Shown piece after piece: positions 1 to 14,251 of a stretch of 64,000 nucleotides of DNA (its first letter is position 1; each line of letters opens with the position of its first letter). The DNA is from Paulownia fortunei (taxonomy: Eukaryota; Streptophyta; Magnoliopsida; Lamiales; Paulowniaceae): NCBI GenBank assembly GCA_019321725.1, contig CM033106.1:26214118-26278117 (forward strand). The letters are read 5' to 3'. A program made the position numbers and the translations under genes. Below the pieces are notes generated by a model that was not told the origin of the DNA, did not search any database, and was given only the letters and a program-made list of their open reading frames with translations.

Positions 1-794
1 TGTATGACCTCTTGTCAACTTAGTTTCTGCATAACTTTACAGTTTCACTGTCCTATTTTTATGGTGATGCTTTCCATGTTGGGATGTCTGAAAAAAAGTC
101 GCAAATCGACTATAGTCTTCCTGTTTTCCTGCTACATCTACATTCAATATAATGATCCCCAATCAACATTAAGTAACTTCCGTTCCTTAGTGTTAAACAC
201 CATGAAGTTTTTCCTGGGCTTGCAACCAGAATTGTTATCGTGCACTTTGCTGCACTTGTAATTGTAATGTCCTGACTGAAACCTTGATCCCACAATTACT
301 GAGTTGCACATCTCCTTATTTTTAACAAAGGCTGAGATGGATAATAAATCACTCAGAACTCCATCACCATTCGAAAATGTGCAGCTTTTTAAATACTGTC
401 TCTTAAATCAAATCCAGTGGAGTATAGATGTCCAAATGGTTTTTTGCTCATGCACTAGGAGCAGCATGTCAAGTCTAGATCTTATAGTTGCAGATTAAAA
501 TAGGAAAGTTCTCTTCATGACTATAATCATAATACAATTCTTTGGATTTAAATATGCAACCTGAAATAGAGCTTTGAAATGCTTAAAGATTTATTATGGT
601 TTCTTTCTTCTCCTTGTTATAAAGAGGTTTCATAGCTTGTACACCCATACAATTCGAGTCAGAAGATTGAGATGCTTAAGGAATTGCGACTGTTAATTGT
701 ATGCTCCTTGTTCTATTGAAAGGCTTCTTAGATTATATTTCTGTGCACTGTATGGTGCTTTCTTCTTCAGATCTTCCTTTTTATTTGAATCCAG
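1..794 (+). other. Intron of the EI24-like gene (partial)
   Basis: No coding exon of the EI24-like protein could be found here, although the first visible exon begins in mid-codon after a good acceptor (ccag, 791-794). The segment is therefore read as the 3' part of a long intron. The short open frames show no recognisable protein. Confidence 0.6.
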
Positions 795-3700
795 GTATAA
801 CGACATTGCAAAGCATGGGTTTTTCACAATTGAGAAGTATGGGCCTTCTGGTTCAGAATTATCTGGCCAAAAGGATACGACTGCTACCGACCTTGAGGGG
901 TATGTCTCAAAGTCATCCCATGTAGACTAGTTATTTTCTGAATAATGTCTATCACATAAGATTTTAAATTTTGCATACGAAATTCACCTACTGCATTCTT
1001 TTATGTGCAGTGTAATGATTGGGATAGCTGAACAGGTCTATTCAGTTCTCTTGTTGAGTTTCTTCTTCCTGGAGGTAAAAATACCATATTCTGTTTACTG
1101 GTTGTTATTATCAACTGCTGAGTCCACCTTTATATGAATTAGGTAATCATTAGTTTGTTGTTTGCAGGTATATGTTACTGGATTCATCCCCTGGATTGGA
1201 AAGCCACTAAACTTTTTGCTCCTTTCATGGATGTATGCTTATTATTGTTTTGAGTGAGTGGTGATGTCCATGCTCTATTTTCTTATTGTGCTCGACGCTC
1301 AATGGGCTAGAAAAATGTTCACTGACACTTTTCTCTCATTTATAAGGTACAAATGGAATTATTCCGGTTTGAGTTTGGACAAAAGGCTGGACTTCTTCGA
1401 ATCCAACTGGCCATTTTTTGCTGGTTTTGGTAAAAATCTTGTGAGAAGAGATGTCTTGGTTTTTACAATTTTAACTGGATTTCACTTGGCTCTTTGGACA
1501 GAACAGTGTGTCGAATTGATTGAATTACCAGTGATCATTTGAACTATGCTGACCATATGCAAGGATAAGTCACTGTGAATGGAATGTATTTGTGGCCCCT
1601 AAAGCATGAATCAAATATATTTAATAGACCTTGTATCGTGTTGACGCTATGTCTAATAAATGCTTGTTGAGAATAAGTGAAGTAGTTGTAACATTAAAGT
1701 TAGATGTAGATTCTTACTATATATAAATGGCAGTTTGAGAAATTTTTGTTATGGATTGCTGTGGCATAAACTTTGTTATTTGATGCATTAGAGACAAAAC
1801 TAGAGAAGAGATACCAGCTTCTGAAGCCCAGCATTTTGCACCAGCAGCTTTTTCCATTAGCCGCTGATGGACATTCTTTCTTGTAGCCTTGCAGCTCCTT
1901 AGAGCTTGAATAGTTATTCTAATCTTATCTAAAGAAGAAGATTTTGTTTAAAAATCCTTCTTCCATATGTTGAATTTAGATCAGATATTCATTTATTGCA
2001 AAAGTTCTGACTATTGTGAGCTGTTACTTGGTGATAAAGAGCCTGGTGAAAAAGATTGCCTAGTTATCGATGCGACATTTATAAAATTTTGAAGGGAACA
2101 AATTGTTAATTTCTTCTGTACTCCCATCGTGCTGGATGTTTTGGTTTCAAATTTTTATCCAACGTTCTCCAAATAATAGTCTGTTTACGGGATGCAAATA
2201 ACTTCTGAGGACAAAAAACAGATTTTTTAACATCATTTGCTGCTGTGAAAATGTCAACCATGACATATCTATTTTAATATTTTACTGCTAAATAATATAG
2301 TGAAATGTCTCTAGTGTTGAATTGGCCTTCATGACGTGTCTGACAAAGTTTAAGTCCATATGCGACACCAATCTCCATAGCAAGGAATAGATGTTACAAT
2401 GTTTTATGCTGAATCTGTTGTCGCGATTTTTCTTATAATTTAATAATTTGTTCAGATACATTGATATTCTATTGATAGAATGCTGCAACTGTATCTTTTC
2501 AGGAAGCCCATGTGTTCTGGCAGTATTCTTTTACTCTCCTCTTGTTAGCTATGGGGTTATGGCTGTACTGTATCCATTAGTAAGTGCTGTATCCCTCTCT
2601 CTCTCTCTCTCTCTGCATACGATATTATGTGTGTCTATCTTACCCACTTTTTATAAGTTCGTTATTTATACATCTTCATTTCGAGTTCTTTAATGTTGCC
2701 TGTTACGTAGCTTATGTAGCTGCTCCGGGTTTTGATGAAATTTTGTGCGGCGTTTATTTTTTTAGCTATTTTTGTGTAGGACTGGATGTAAGAACTTATT
2801 TGAAAGTTGTGATTGCTTGAGAACTGAGGCTATCATGGTGAGTATATGACTTTGATAAATAAAAAAATAATAGATATGTGTTCTGCGAGTTGCGTACTGA
2901 GGATGAGCAGTGATGGACTGGGACAAACAAATGTAATCTGGAAAGATTTATCTTAAGAGAAGAAATAAATCCTTTGATAGAACACAAGTTCCACTTAGCA
3001 CCAAAGATTCCAAGACAGAAGGGCATTCCTCCTGGTTCTTTGTGCTGGAGCCCATGATGCAGCTAGTGAGATTCTAATCCTGACACTTCCACAGCTGGTT
3101 GAAAACAAAAGGGCATTCGTGCTGGCGCTGTTCACTCTCTGTGACTTCATCTTCTCGGAGAAATAATGGCAGCTAACCTCTGCAACATTTTTTTTATGGG
3201 ATTGTTTTCTGTTCTGGAAAATGAAGCTGTGATTTTCGTACTCTGGAGATTATTATGACACCTGATTTTTTGGAGTACCACTTACAATGATCTGAAAGAG
3301 AGCCTCGGCTGAAGTGGCTATGGACTTTAAGTTCTGTCGAAAGAGGGATCAAACTTCACCATGCAAATGCTGATACATTCTGTTCAATTGATAAAATTAT
3401 GTTTATTCTAATGTTAAGTTAACTATAGAACTTCTAACTTTGAATGGTGACCTTTTCTTGGTCTAGTGTGATCGTCATGATAATCTTCTGTAGAAGAAGG
3501 GTCATAGTCTATATCATAGCAGCTGAGAATCATCTGTTAAAGTATGTTTCATTATGTGGTAGCCTTAAAATACTGGAGGACAAGGAGAAGAATCTATACC
3601 CATGAATAGATTTGTGAACATGCTGCAGCCTTTTTCTGGCTTCTTGTTATTCACTTGTATGCGTGTCTATCTATGCATGTGGATGTTACTTGAGAAATAG

Positions 3701-4512
3701 GCTTGTTTAGGTGTCAGCATTTGCTACATTTGGATTGCAATGACATCATATTTTGCTCGATCCATTCTTCTGAGCAGAATGTTTGGTGTTATAATGACTT
3801 GTAATTGTGGTTTTTTTTTCTAGTTTGTTCTGACTGCTACAGGCTCAGAAGCAGACAAAGTCATTGCTTCTCAGAGAAAGAAATGGAAAGGTGCAGGATT
3901 GGGAAGGATTCCGATATTTGTTTCTGCAGATTATTTATCGTAAGCCTACCGCATCCCTCTTTATCTCTTCACTACATCTGGATTTTGCTTCTGTTTTTGC
4001 TACATGTGCTTAGAAAAAAGATCGAATTTAGCATACAACAAGGTTCTATAGACTTATGATTAACATTGTTAGCATTCGCAAGGAATAATGTTCTGTTTTC
4101 TTGTAGTAAAAAAGTGGAAGCATAATTGTACTTTAAAGCTTAATTGTAGACATATATTGTTAGTGAGTGCAAAATGACAACTATAAAATTGGCACATATG
4201 GATAAATGATATTTGAAGTACAACTTCCCATGCCCGATTTTAGGTGGCCTGGCCTTGCATGCATGAAATATAATATGGACTCGGTTTTCCTTTATCAGTT
4301 GCTGCTGTGTATTCTTGCCTTCTGGAGTAAATCTAACGCTCTTCGCCATACAAATAAATAAGCTCTTGGTCTCCAGCTAATGCAACCATCAAATTACACT
4401 TTTACACAACTGATTTCTATGTTTGCATTTGTCCTGCTCCTTAGGATGAAAGTATTGTCTCTCTTCCCCATTGAACATCGCCAGCAGGTGCACGACCAGA
4501 AAGCCCTCTGAT
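795..4512 (+). CDS. EI24-like (etoposide-induced protein 2.4 homolog) membrane protein, 5'-truncated by window edge
   Basis: The 3' part of a multi-exon gene. Exons read with GT-AG borders and matching phase: 795-899, 1011-1074, 1168-1253, 1347-1429, 2503-2579, 3824-3939 and 4445-4512, ending in TGA at 4510. Landmark peptides are YNDIAKHGFFTIEKYG, VMIGIAEQVYSVLLLS, YKWNYSGLSLDKRLDFFESN, SPCVLAVFFYSPLVSYGVMA and FVLTATGSEADKVI, in the order seen in plant EI24 proteins (Arabidopsis At4g06676, from memory). Hydrophobic stretches in the second, third and fifth visible exons fit a multi-pass membrane protein. Animal EI24 is an ER membrane protein linked to autophagy; its plant role is poorly known. 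N-terminal exons are absent, and 1-794 looks like intron. A GTAAGT donor near 4541 and an AG near 4662 suggest a possible 3'-UTR intron. Confidence 0.9.
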
Positions 4513-7500
4513 CATCAGGATGTTACGGTTTGTACAAGTGGTAAGTCATTGGAAAGGGACCCGTATTATGTAGCGTATTCCAGTATCCCACCTGGCTTGT
4601 TTGTTTCCCCAATCTGCTGCTTCTTATACCTTGTGATTTGGTTCATGACTAAATCTGTGTAGGTCTTGTCACATGGTGATTCTTCATGAAGCTCTGCAAT
4701 TCTTCCAGATAAAAAAAAGCACAGATATTACCTCTGTGAAAGCAATCAGCTGTAGGAGATTCATATTTCTGTGTCATCTGTATATATTAATAAGAACGGT
4801 TCTTTTGTATTCGTATTATCTTGTACATAACTATTATGACATGGAATCAAGCAAAAGTTTGATGAGAGAAGCACTTGGTGAAATGTATAAAAATGTTTCT
4901 CTTGATAGAAACCCTGCAAAATTGTCCACTCATATTCTCATCAGCTTCCTCTCTTCCACAATCGCATAAAGTTAGTAAATTTCGAGCCATAACCCCATGC
5001 TCCACCCCCACCCCTGCCCCCTCCCACCAACTAGACTTGAAGTTGACAATCTTGAAAAAGGTTGTCTAAAATGAATTCCAAGGCCTGAATCATGGTAATG
5101 GTATGATTGATGATTCCTTAATAGAGTCAATTTCTCAAGAAAAACATGAATCCTTTCCATGTCTCCAATGCCTTTACTTTTTTAAGTGGACTGAAGAAAT
5201 GCTTGAGGCACTTTCCACAGTTCTCCACTATGTTTGCAACAGTATCCCATGAGACCTTGATGTATTTCTTTAAATAGAAAGAAAAAATAACTTGCGATAT
5301 TTCGTTACCAAAAATTATCACAATCTCTAATTTTTAAAAAACCCTTCTTCTTATACGAGCAAGTCAGGATCGAATATTTCAAAATGCATCAATTCAATAA
5401 ATTTAAAAAAATAAATAAATGAGAGATAATAAATTATTGATTATCTTGACAATGATCAACAACATTATTCTAGAAAATAATTGAGTTTTTACACTTAATA
5501 ATTGAGTTTTATATGTAGGTGCATGTGAAGCGCGTGGGAAGAGAACTTTGTCTAATTTTGTCTTTTTCTTTCTCTCTTTTCAAAAGGACTACTTTGGCTA
5601 GAAATATATGCACTCATGAAAGTGGAGCCAACCCAACAGGAGAATGTGGACCGCCAATTGAGCGCAAGGTACAACACTGACCCACAATTTTCAAGTATCT
5701 TTTTACCCTTTCTGTCCAATTTAGAAGTCAAAATTCCATACCCTCATTAATAAATTAAATTAAATTTTTTTCTTTCTATATATTGTATATATATCTCATT
5801 ATATATTTATTTATTTTTAAATTAATATATATTTCATTATATATTTATACACACGCTTGATGCACGCTGCAAAGTGAAATATGGAGCAGCATTTCATTGC
5901 GAAAATCACGGATTAGTGGAAATTAATTATTCAGATTAAATTGTTTTCACATCCCCATGCATAATGTGTATATAATAACTAATATATAGTGTAAATAATG
6001 GTCTAAAAGTTTGATTTTATTACATTTATTTAATTAGTAAAGTACTATATGAAGTATAAAAAACTTTAAAAAAAAGCAGTTGACCTCGAATTTAGCTTCA
6101 TTTAGGTTTTACAATCTGAAAATGTAAATTATTTTGGTACGCAATCTTTGTCTGTACTTGAACCACACATATTCTGGCATCTGTTAATTCTTTATAAAAT
6201 AAATCTTAAAACTGAACCTTATGTGTGTGTGTGTGTGTGTACTATAGTCAATTTAGTACGGCAATTGTAGCTCTCAAAATCATTTTTGAATATTCATAAC
6301 AATTTATAGCACTCTAAATTATAATTTATGATATTTATTGTCATATTTTTCTGTTATATACAGTTGAACTCTCAAAATCATTATTGAACTTACAATTAAA
6401 TAGAAATCTAACAAGGCAAGAAGATCCTATTTATGTAAGTTTATTGAACTTAAATTATTGTAAAATCTTATTTAATATTTGTCAGGTATTATATAAAGAA
6501 TTATAGTTAAATAAAATTACCATATGTGTTGTCTGAAGCTCAATGTTTGAGAGCTTGAGATAAAGAAGAGTCTTCTATTTTGAAGAGAACTTGTGATGAT
6601 CCCACATCTATTTTGATCAACAAAGAGATTGGATGAAAAGTCTAATCCTGCAAAAATGAGTTTGTTTAGATAAAATACAAATTCAATTCCTAACCTAATC
6701 TTAAAAGTTCAATAGAATTCTAATATAGATGGATCTTTTGGCCAATGATTTTTTTTTTTCTTAATAATTAGATAAATCAAAACTAATGAAATGAATATTG
6801 AGGTAGATGTGATTTTCTTACCAATATTTTTTTTCTTGAGATTTAAAAAAGTCAAAAACACCATAAATTAATATTGGATCAAAATTGACTCAGTTGTAGC
6901 TGAATATCGCTCAACGATATATAATAGTTTAAATAGTGCTAATGAGATTTTGTTTATGGATGGCAATGGGTTGAGTCCTACTCATCTCGCTTAGGACGGA
7001 TTTTAACATTATAAAAGGTTCTAGGTTTTTATTTTCAAACTAAATCTGATCTATTTATTTATTTATTTTTAAGAAGTTTTATGATATATGTGTATATTAA
7101 TTTTTTAAAAAAATAAATTTTTTAGAAAGTTTTAATAGTATTATTATTTAAAAGCATGATTTTTGATAAATTATAAATTATAAAGTAGGTCTAGCGGTCT
7201 AATGGATCTACCCACCAAATCTGAATTTGGGTGTGTCTAGGTTTGAGTCTTTAGAAATATTAGTGGATCGAGTTTCAATCTAAACAAATCCAACCCTATC
7301 ATCTTCAGTTTTATTTTAGTGATAATACTAAGGTCACAAGACTCCAGAAGTTTGGGTTCGAATCTCATTTATATGTGGATATTTACCTACTTTATTAGTA
7401 AATGACTTATTGTTGTTTCTTAAAGATTATTGATATTTATTAAATATTGATTGTTATTAATTTTTTGATTGTAAATATTTCTTATGTAATGATGTATTGT

Positions 7501-10311
7501 AACCTATTCATTAGAAAAATAAAAAAATAAAAAGTATAGATAGTAGCTTTGATCCAACTGCAGTTTAAAATTGGAATCAATTCTTTCAGAATTAGTGTCA
7601 TGATTCAATTTTCCAAAAAAACTTTGTCAAGTTCAAGTCCACCAACAAATACTAGACACTCGAGTAAAAATAGCTCGTTGATAAATACTTTGCATCTACA
7701 ATATTCTTGGTCATGATTTCGAGTTATTCAAAAGAAAAATAACTTTTTTTGATAATAAAAAAATAATAATAATTTAATAGACAGAAGGCTGTACTTAATA
7801 AGGTTGAAGATCTAGACAAGAGGATTGCCAAATATGAACCCACAAGAAGGACTGCAGTTGAATAATATCTTAGTATATAGGCCAAATGATGTCCAAACAA
7901 AATGTCATTATAGATTTAGAAGAATTGATGTAAACTTTGGAAGCAAAAATTAATAAACTTTTAAGGTTCTAATGGCCCACTTAATTTTTCTTGATATAAT
8001 TAAAGAGAGCCTTAATCATGAATTAGTAGCTCTTGATTTGTGTCAAGTGTCAATAAAGAAGATACATAGGATAAATTAATTTTAGAGTACCATTATTAGG
8101 TGATTAATTTTTTTTATTAATTGGGGCACTCCAGCGCTGCCAATAGTTCTTGGAGGGCATTTGGTTCGTTATATTAGTTAGGATTTCGAGGAGACTGATA
8201 CTAATTATATATAAAAAATTTGGATGGATCGACTTAGTAATCATTTGGCCAATGGGGTGGTAATAAATTTTCTTTCACCAAACTCCTGAAATTACCAAAA
8301 TGCCCACATAATTATCTGATCATTATCTTGTTAAGCAAGCATATAATAATGTGCAATTGACATTTGACACAACATAATAAAACAATTTTGTTCTTAAGTT
8401 TAATACCTGAATATGGTATTCTTAAGATAACCAAATAGACATGTATTACAATATCTTTTTTGTTTTCCTTTTTTATTATCACTTGCTAATGGTGTGTGGT
8501 AATAAAATTAGTTCAAAACAATAGGAAAAATATATATATACGAGGAGTGCATATATTGTAAATTAAATTAGTTAAAACGATTTTTAAAAGAACTAAATGA
8601 ACGGAATTAATATTTTTGTTTCATAAAGTGGAGGAGAACATCACGAGTAATTCTTACATAAAATAAGGCATTATTGATTTATATGTATGATATGGCCTAA
8701 ATTGGTTTAATTAATTGGGTTTAATAGGTTCAGTACATAGCGTAACGATTAGATCTTATCTTGATTTTTTATAAACTCAAATCCATACGATTAATATTTT
8801 TTAGCCTGGATAAAATGATTATTAATGTATAGTCGAACTATGAGATTATTGGTTGAATTGAAGAAATGATTGATAATGGTCCAGATGGGCTTAGAGTGAT
8901 ATACCTGACTGGATAGGTCCGAACTTATTATTCCTAAAAGGAATTATAGTCTAATTCTGTTGAGTATTTGATAAAGAAAGAGAGAATTATGTCTTAACTA
9001 GACTCCTTAATTAAAGGACAATTTGCTATACATTGTATTGATTATCCATCACGTCTAAAATTTTATTCACAAATATTAATATAACAACAATTAATGTAAT
9101 GCAATAAAATTTACAATATATAATCAAATTTATCCGAAAATACAAAATTTATACATAGCTTTATTCAATTCAAAACAAAATAGTACTAAGATTATTAATT
9201 GGATTAATGATCGTCCCACGTGATAATTAACCTTAATCTATTATGCGAACCAAATGCATTAATCTTAAAGTACATTTTATTCTCCAAAAAGTTTTTCTTT
9301 TCGAGCCCTCTTATAAATAAAAATCTTCTTGGTTTTCAACTTTATTCCCTTGTTGTTCTCATCTATGATATTTGAAATTCACATTATTTAACACTCTAAA
9401 GTTAAATAGTAAGGAGATTATACATAATTATTGGATTTAGTCAAATTCATCCTTACAATGTTCTTCAAACATCCATCATTTGATTCACTGCTAATTAATT
9501 TTTTCATGGTGTAACTGTATGAAAGCTCCTCAATTTTGCACCAACTTTCGAATTATTCTCCAACTAATTGTAGGTGGAATTATTTAAAAGATAGTGTTAT
9601 GTTGTTATGAGAATATGTACCCGTGCAATGTGCAAATGTACTAGTTTCTTTTTATACGCATGTAAACGAGTCGAGTCAGGCATATTACTATTTATGTTTA
9701 TTTGAATTTTTGTTGAATTTTAAAAATTATATTTGAATTTAATTGAATTGAACTTGAAAGAATTTTAATTGAGTAGACACGAATTCGAATAACTTGATTT
9801 TTTTATACAAATTTTATTATTTTTTTACTAATTGAGTTTAGCGTCAAACATTATCAAATGAAAAAATATGTTCAATCTTAATTTTTTATTTAACAAATTG
9901 AATTCAAACAAACTTTTAACAATTGATCTTGGAGCATGTGATACTTTAATTTATTTTTCAACATATGCATAATTAATTGACATTAGCCATTAGTTTCCAA
10001 CTATAAAATTCAATGAAGACTAACCATTTAATGACCAATTAACTCCCCATTAATTCTTGATTCACCCTTAATTTATTTGCTTGAAAAAGTAATGAAAAAA
10101 GTGGGTGGAAGAGAAAGGTAAAATTGGAAAGTGAAAGTAGAAGCCAATTTCCTTTGTTTGGAACTTAAGAGGGATGAAGAATTGAGGTAAAGGTAAGATT
10201 TTGGGCAACACGTGTCCAATTTTTAACTAAGCCAATAATTGTTTTTGGCCCCATATGTTTACCCATCCACGGGACAATTTAAATTTTCAAATGAGAAAAA
10301 TGTATTTATTA

Positions 10312-10665
10312 TATAGGGATGTATGATAATGGATTGGCTATGAAATAAAATTCGTTAAAATTTTAAAAATTTAAATTCTAACCCATTTTAAAAGCATACC
10401 TCGATAGATTAATTTTATAATTTAAAAAATATTTAAAATTATATTTTTAGGAAATAATACTATTAAAAAATATATCATATACATATATATAATAACTTAA
10501 AATTTTAAAAATATATATATAAAAAAAAAAAACTAAACCGGTTGTGCCTAAGTCAGGTTGAATTTGGAATTGAAAAAATCAAAATCCAATCCAAACCTGT
10601 TTATATTATTAAAATCTATCACAATAGGACATGTATGAGGTTGGACTCGCCCTATTACCATCAAT
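10312..10665. mobile_element. Possible non-autonomous DNA element with degenerate terminal inverted repeats
   Basis: The left end (gggatgtatgataatggatt) and the right end, read in reverse (gatggtaatagggcgagtcc), are roughly inverted around a TA-rich core. The ends resemble the common plant GGATGGTAATGGG-type repeat termini. A shorter related stretch lies at about 6957-7310. Target-site duplications were not resolved, and the superfamily is uncertain. Confidence 0.35.
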
Positions 10666-11409
10666 TTTCTTATCCTTTAACTTAGTATTATTGTTTGGCA
10701 ACTTAGTTCATTATCTATTGGCTGCTTTTAACACAATTTACTCTCAGAAAATTCCTAATTTTTTTAATTCCAAGCCAATTTCAGGGCAAAATTTAATTTT
10801 TATGGCTAATTTTTGGCTAAATTAGACTGGAACTGTCATTGAGTCAATAAATTACAGCCTAAAATTACAAAACTAATAGATAAAGAATAAAATTTGAAAA
10901 TAGATCAACTTACAGGATCAAAAATGTATTTATTGGCCTTTTCAATTTGTATTGCACGTATTTATTTCAATCACTAAATTGTTGCCTGTTTTGTAATATT
11001 TCAATTACATTTTATGCATAATTTTGAATTTTGAATTTGATGTGTTTCAAAATTAACAAATAAGGACACGTCACAAGAATTTATATATTTCAAGTACGTG
11101 TTTTCTTAGAATTTTGAATACGATATAATTTAGGAAATGTTGACGAATAAAGACAATCTAACTTAATTAAATTGTAAAATTGAAATAAAAGATAAAATAT
11201 ATTATTAAACAAAAACTATAACCTGCCAATCAGGCTCCAAAGTTTTATTTCACAGGTCAAAGTAGTCAAGAAAATCAAAAGCTTGTAAGGTGGTCCAAGA
11301 TATACAAAAATTTAAAATTTGAGTGGTTCCCAGAACAAGGAAGAAATCCAGGAGAAGGGGGGTTTGCTTTAGCAGAAAACATGAAAAACAAGGAAGAGAA
11401 AACGGGCCC

Positions 11410-11411
<2 letters not shown>

Positions 11412-11442
<31 letters not shown>
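11412..11442. repeat. TA dinucleotide microsatellite
   Basis: An uninterrupted run of about 15 TA units in intergenic DNA upstream of no evident gene. Confidence 0.9.
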
Positions 11443-11445
<3 letters not shown>

Positions 11446-12587
11446 TTATTTTACTATTAAATTAAATTTCGATCTTAGCCGCTTTGATGCTGTATTAAGT
11501 GGAATATGCTATTATAATATTCATTTTTTATCTAAAAAAATACTCATATTTATATGGATGTGTGTGAATGAAAATCCAATACACATTCCATCATATGCAG
11601 CATATATTTGACCTTAATTCCATAAGGATCCAAAAAAGGCACCACCACTTTGAGGACAACAAAATGAAAATTCTTGTTCAAATTAAATTTGATTGTCAAA
11701 TTAATTATATTGCAAGTATAGTAACATTTATTTTCAAAATAGTGACTCTTCTTAAATTTACATTAATTACATAACAAATGTAATTTATTTGCTGTGTTCC
11801 GAGAGGTCGATCTGAACTAGAATTTTCCACATATAAGCGTGCTTCTTGCATTTTGATCCGATCTTTTATTCTGAATTAATATTTTAACTCTTATATTTCA
11901 AATATATGAATATTTATGAAAATGAACAAATTGATGGAAATAAAGTTGCAAGATGAAACATCAATTTAAAATAAAAAATTAATCTTCTCTTGGTTCTTTA
12001 CTTATTATTACTATTTTTTTAAAATTTCCTCACTTAATAATGAGAGATTCAAGAAAAGAAGAACAAAATCATTAATCTACTTAACAATTTTCTTTTTTGT
12101 TTGTAAGAAAAAAAATATGAAAAGTTGATTGTAATAAATACTAACACACACCAATCTCCTCCTATACAATCTCTCTGTGTCACTCCTACTGCCCCTTCGG
12201 ACCAAACTATCAAATTACATTTCAAATTCTTCACCCACAGCAATCTAGACAAGATTCCACCCAAAAAAAGAAAAAAAAAAAAAGAATAATAACAATACTA
12301 ATAATAAATCACAATAATAGAAAAATCCAAAATGAGAACTCGATACCTTTGTCTTCTTCTTTCTTGAAATCCATCATCCCTTCAGAAAGCAGTTCAGTCA
12401 TCACATACTTCAAATCTGAAGCTGCAACAATAGATACAGCTGCAATCTTTAATGGATTACAATCCCCTCACAATTATGTATACATTGCGAATAATTTGAC
12501 TATTATTATTGGAATGAGATACTTGGGATAATTAATCATGATCTAACCTTAGATATATATATCCATTATACATATATCATTGATGTA

Positions 12588-14216
12588 TTACTGAGAACTG
12601 TTTTGGCCATCATCTTCACTGTCTGTAGCTTGAGGCTGCTGCTGCTGCTCAAGATTTTCGGAATTCATATTCAAACCACTTCTTGAATATGCATTAAAAG
12701 CTGCCAACATTCCCAAATTCGACTCGGCTGAAACTCCTAATCCCAGATGCTGAGAGGGCTGCTGTTGCTGTTGCTGTTGCTGTTGCATCAAGATTGATCC
12801 CAACTGCAATGGGCTGGCTCTTCCGCCTTGAAATTCAAGATTCCCTGAATAATTAAACCTCGGCATGAAATGCAGCGGTGCCTGCAACGGGTTGCCGCCG
12901 CCGTGTGCGGGGGCAAAAGGCCACATCTGGGCTGCCTCCGATGGGCCTGCAGCCTGCCCAGACGAGGCTGCCGCTAGAGTTTGTGCGCTGTTGCCACCGC
13001 CTGCGGCTGCAGTCACGGGAAGCATCCAGAATGTGTTGCCGCTGACGCCACTGCTCGGCGCCGGCGTCACAGCCCACATGGCGGTGGCAGGCATCATATT
13101 GGCGTGCCTCATTAGGCTTCCCGGAGATTGCCCGGCTTCTGCCGCCGCCTCATGCGTTTTCTGCATAATTTGCACATTGTTGTGGGTCTTAAATTGCTTG
13201 TTTGAAGGCGAGCTGGGGCCTTCGCCATGAGAATTGTTGGGACCTTCTTCTTTGAATAAGTCTTCTCTATATCTCTTCCGCAAGTAATTCTCCGTCGCCT
13301 CCTGTCCACCGCCTCCGCCGCTGCTTCCGACAGCTAAGGTCTCCGTTATTTGAGCTGCTTGTAAAAGATGAGGCGGCTGTTGCTGTTGGTGTTGCTGCTG
13401 CTGTTGCTGTTGGTGAAATCCTAGCATATGTGAGAAATTCTCCTCATAAGGATAAGGATGGTGAGCTAACCCCAGCGCGCTATGGAAAGAATGGGGAGCG
13501 GATTTTGATGGTGGAGCCGACAGAGTGGAGCCGCTGCTTCTGAGAGAGATGTTAAGGGTGGAGAAATTGGCCGGAATTGTGCCGGTACCGGTGGCGGCTA
13601 TGATGGCTGGCTCGGCTTGCTGTAATAGCCACTCAATTGTTTCGCCGTCGGACTTATGGCCTAGTTCTCGGGTCAGCTGAAAAACCCTAGCTGCACAAGT
13701 GGCCGGCATGCGAATGCGCCGCCCGCGGCCGTCGACTTTGGTGTGGCGGTCTTTCGTTGATCTTTTCGGTGGCTGTTGGGCTTGTTGCTGTTCGGCTGCT
13801 GAAGGTTGTGCTGGTTGTACTTGCTTCTGCTGTTGTTGTCCTTGTTGGGGTGGTCTCTTGGAGGTGGGGTGGTCAATTAGGGTTTCTGATCTGGTGGCGA
13901 TGGCTAGGGAAGCGTCCACGAGCTGTGGCGGCGGCTGTTGAGCGGCGGAGGAGGTGGAAGCAGCACTGGTGGAGGCTGTGGAGGGTGGTGACGAACCACT
14001 GCCACTGGGTCCACCACCAGCAGCAGCAACAGGTGGTGTATGGAGGGAGGTGATGGAGGTGATGAACGGCTGTGATCTGCCATGGAGACGGTGGAGGAGG
14101 TGTGGAGGAGCGAGGTTGTAGGGTTGTGAGGAGGAGGTGGTGGTGGTGGTGGGAATGGTGGAGGAGGTGGTGGTGTTGGATTGTTGTTTATTGGTTTTTG
14201 AATCAGTGAGTTCCAT
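12588..14216 (-). CDS. TCP8: Class I TCP transcription factor, TCP8-like
   Basis: Single-exon gene read from ATG at 14216 to TAA at 12588, 542 residues. An ATG 14 codons upstream (14258) is also in frame, but it adds only an HP-repeat; the MELTDS start resembles the TCP8 N-terminus. The TCP domain lies at about residues 152-210: basic part [20 protein letters not shown], then the helices with [18 protein letters not shown] and [16 protein letters not shown]8-type signatures elsewhere are [43 protein letters not shown] and [17 protein letters not shown] proteins bind GC-rich GTGGGNCC-type sites in the nucleus and control cell proliferation, defence and hormone genes. The family usually has MPALCAAR; here it is MPATCAAR. 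Long polyQ, Thr/Ser and Gly tracts make the protein longer than the Arabidopsis one. TCP22/TCP23-like is the main alternative. Confidence 0.93.
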   Translation of the reverse strand: MELTDSKTNKQQSNTTTSSTIPTTTTTSSSQPYNLAPPHLLHRLHGRSQPFITSITSLHTPPVAAAGGGPSGSGSSPPSTASTSAASTSSAAQQPPPQLVDASLAIATRSETLIDHPTSKRPPQQGQQQQKQVQPAQPSAAEQQQAQQPPKRSTKDRHTKVDGRGRRIRMPATCAARVFQLTRELGHKSDGETIEWLLQQAEPAIIAATGTGTIPANFSTLNISLRSSGSTLSAPPSKSAPHSFHSALGLAHHPYPYEENFSHMLGFHQQQQQQQHQQQQPPHLLQAAQITETLAVGSSGGGGGQEATENYLRKRYREDLFKEEGPNNSHGEGPSSPSNKQFKTHNNVQIMQKTHEAAAEAGQSPGSLMRHANMMPATAMWAVTPAPSSGVSGNTFWMLPVTAAAGGGNSAQTLAAASSGQAAGPSEAAQMWPFAPAHGGGNPLQAPLHFMPRFNYSGNLEFQGGRASPLQLGSILMQQQQQQQQQPSQHLGLGVSAESNLGMLAAFNAYSRSGLNMNSENLEQQQQPQATDSEDDGQNSSQ

Positions 14217-14251
14217 GTGGGGGTGGGGGTGGGGGTGGGGTGTGGGTGGGG
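14217..14251 (+). repeat. G-rich run with G-quadruplex potential at the TCP8 start
   Basis: Repeated GGGGGT units on the + strand (template for TCP8). They overlap the upstream in-frame ATG and would encode the HPHPHPH stretch if translation began at 14258. The tract contains at least four G-runs of three or more with one-base loops. Confidence 0.8.

Larger units (their letters stand above)
4513..12587. other. 3' UTR of EI24-like gene followed by AT-rich intergenic DNA
   Basis: The first few hundred bases are probably 3' UTR. The rest is AT-rich with no recognisable gene. It holds a GT microsatellite (about 6222-6240), two diverged repeats that start near GGCAATGGG- or GATAATGGA-like ends (about 6957-7310 and 10312-10665), a possible small Helitron-like element (9362-9644) and a TA microsatellite (11412-11442). 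A short coding-looking stretch at 7783-7860 is listed among the findings. Confidence 0.6.

Noticed and set aside
12865..13230. 121-codon open frame on the + strand inside TCP8
   Set aside because: Antisense shadow of a GC-rich coding exon; its composition mirrors the Ala/Gly/Gln tracts of TCP8.
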